From assembly GCF_003463825.1 (NCBI RefSeq), contig NZ_QSDY01000088.1:1-6371 (forward strand): DNA of 6,371 bases. The letters run 5' to 3'. Below the pieces are notes generated by a model. That model worked only from the letters and a program-made list of their open reading frames with translations. It did not search any database and was not told the origin of the DNA. This document shows, one piece after another, positions 6,324 to 6,371 of the stretch (position 1 is the stretch's first letter; each line of letters begins with the position of its first letter). The position numbers were made by a program, and so were the translations under genes. This DNA is from Veillonella sp. AM51-8BH. GTDB lineage: Bacteria > Bacillota > Negativicutes > Veillonellales > Veillonellaceae.

Positions 6324-6353
6324 ATTATATAGGTAATAAATCAATAAAAACAA
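6324..6353 (-). promoter_or_regulatory. likely promoter of the toxin-antitoxin operon
   Basis: On the - strand a perfect TATAAT (6329-6324) is preceded by 18 nt and a weak -35 match TTGTTT (6353-6348). Transcription would start near 6317, so the 21-bp repeats would form the first part of the leader. The -35 is poor, and in DNA this AT-rich a chance TATAAT is possible. Confidence 0.5.
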
Positions 6354-6371
6354 TCTAATTTAATAGTAAAT

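Overview
The window is AT-rich bacterial DNA with GGAG/GGAGG ribosome binding sites, tightly packed cistrons and a tRNA gene end that encodes its CCA. This fits a low-GC Bacillota-type host. A Negativicutes member such as Veillonella is only a guess from the overall look; nothing in the window fixes a genus.

Positions 1-5377 hold a complete, apparently intact Type I restriction-modification operon on the + strand in the order hsdR, hsdM, hsdS. Gene order and subunit sizes (780, 492 and 485 aa) resemble the Type IB (EcoAI/EcoEI-like) family. The genes are separated by 2 nt (R/M) or overlap by 1 nt (M/S), so they are very likely co-transcribed and translationally coupled. HsdS with HsdM should form the sequence-specific adenine methyltransferase, and adding HsdR should give the ATP-driven translocating nuclease. 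The start region of hsdR is an exact 42-bp tandem duplication, so the window holds two copies of its ribosome binding site and start codon. Only the second copy leads into hsdR. The first 52 bases may also be the tail of an upstream cistron.

Positions 5378-5570 carry no gene and include an AT-rich inverted repeat. At 5571-5615 lies the 3' part of a tRNA-Arg(UCU) gene, from the anticodon loop to the encoded CCA, with no 5' half. A strong intrinsic terminator (5623-5657) follows directly. This is the layout expected at the distal end (attR-like) of an element integrated into a tRNA-Arg gene. The simplest reading is that the R-M operon is cargo at the edge of a genomic island lying to the left, and that the old chromosome resumes at about 5572-5616. 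The intact tRNA and any integrase would lie outside the window.

Beyond the terminator, on the - strand, is a toxin-antitoxin operon: a 53-aa putative antitoxin (6098-6259) overlapping by 4 nt a Doc-type Fic-fold toxin (5697-6101). It is preceded by a likely promoter and two 21-bp direct repeats that look like operator sites. R-M and toxin-antitoxin modules both tend to stabilise the DNA that carries them, and here they sit on either side of an inferred integration junction.
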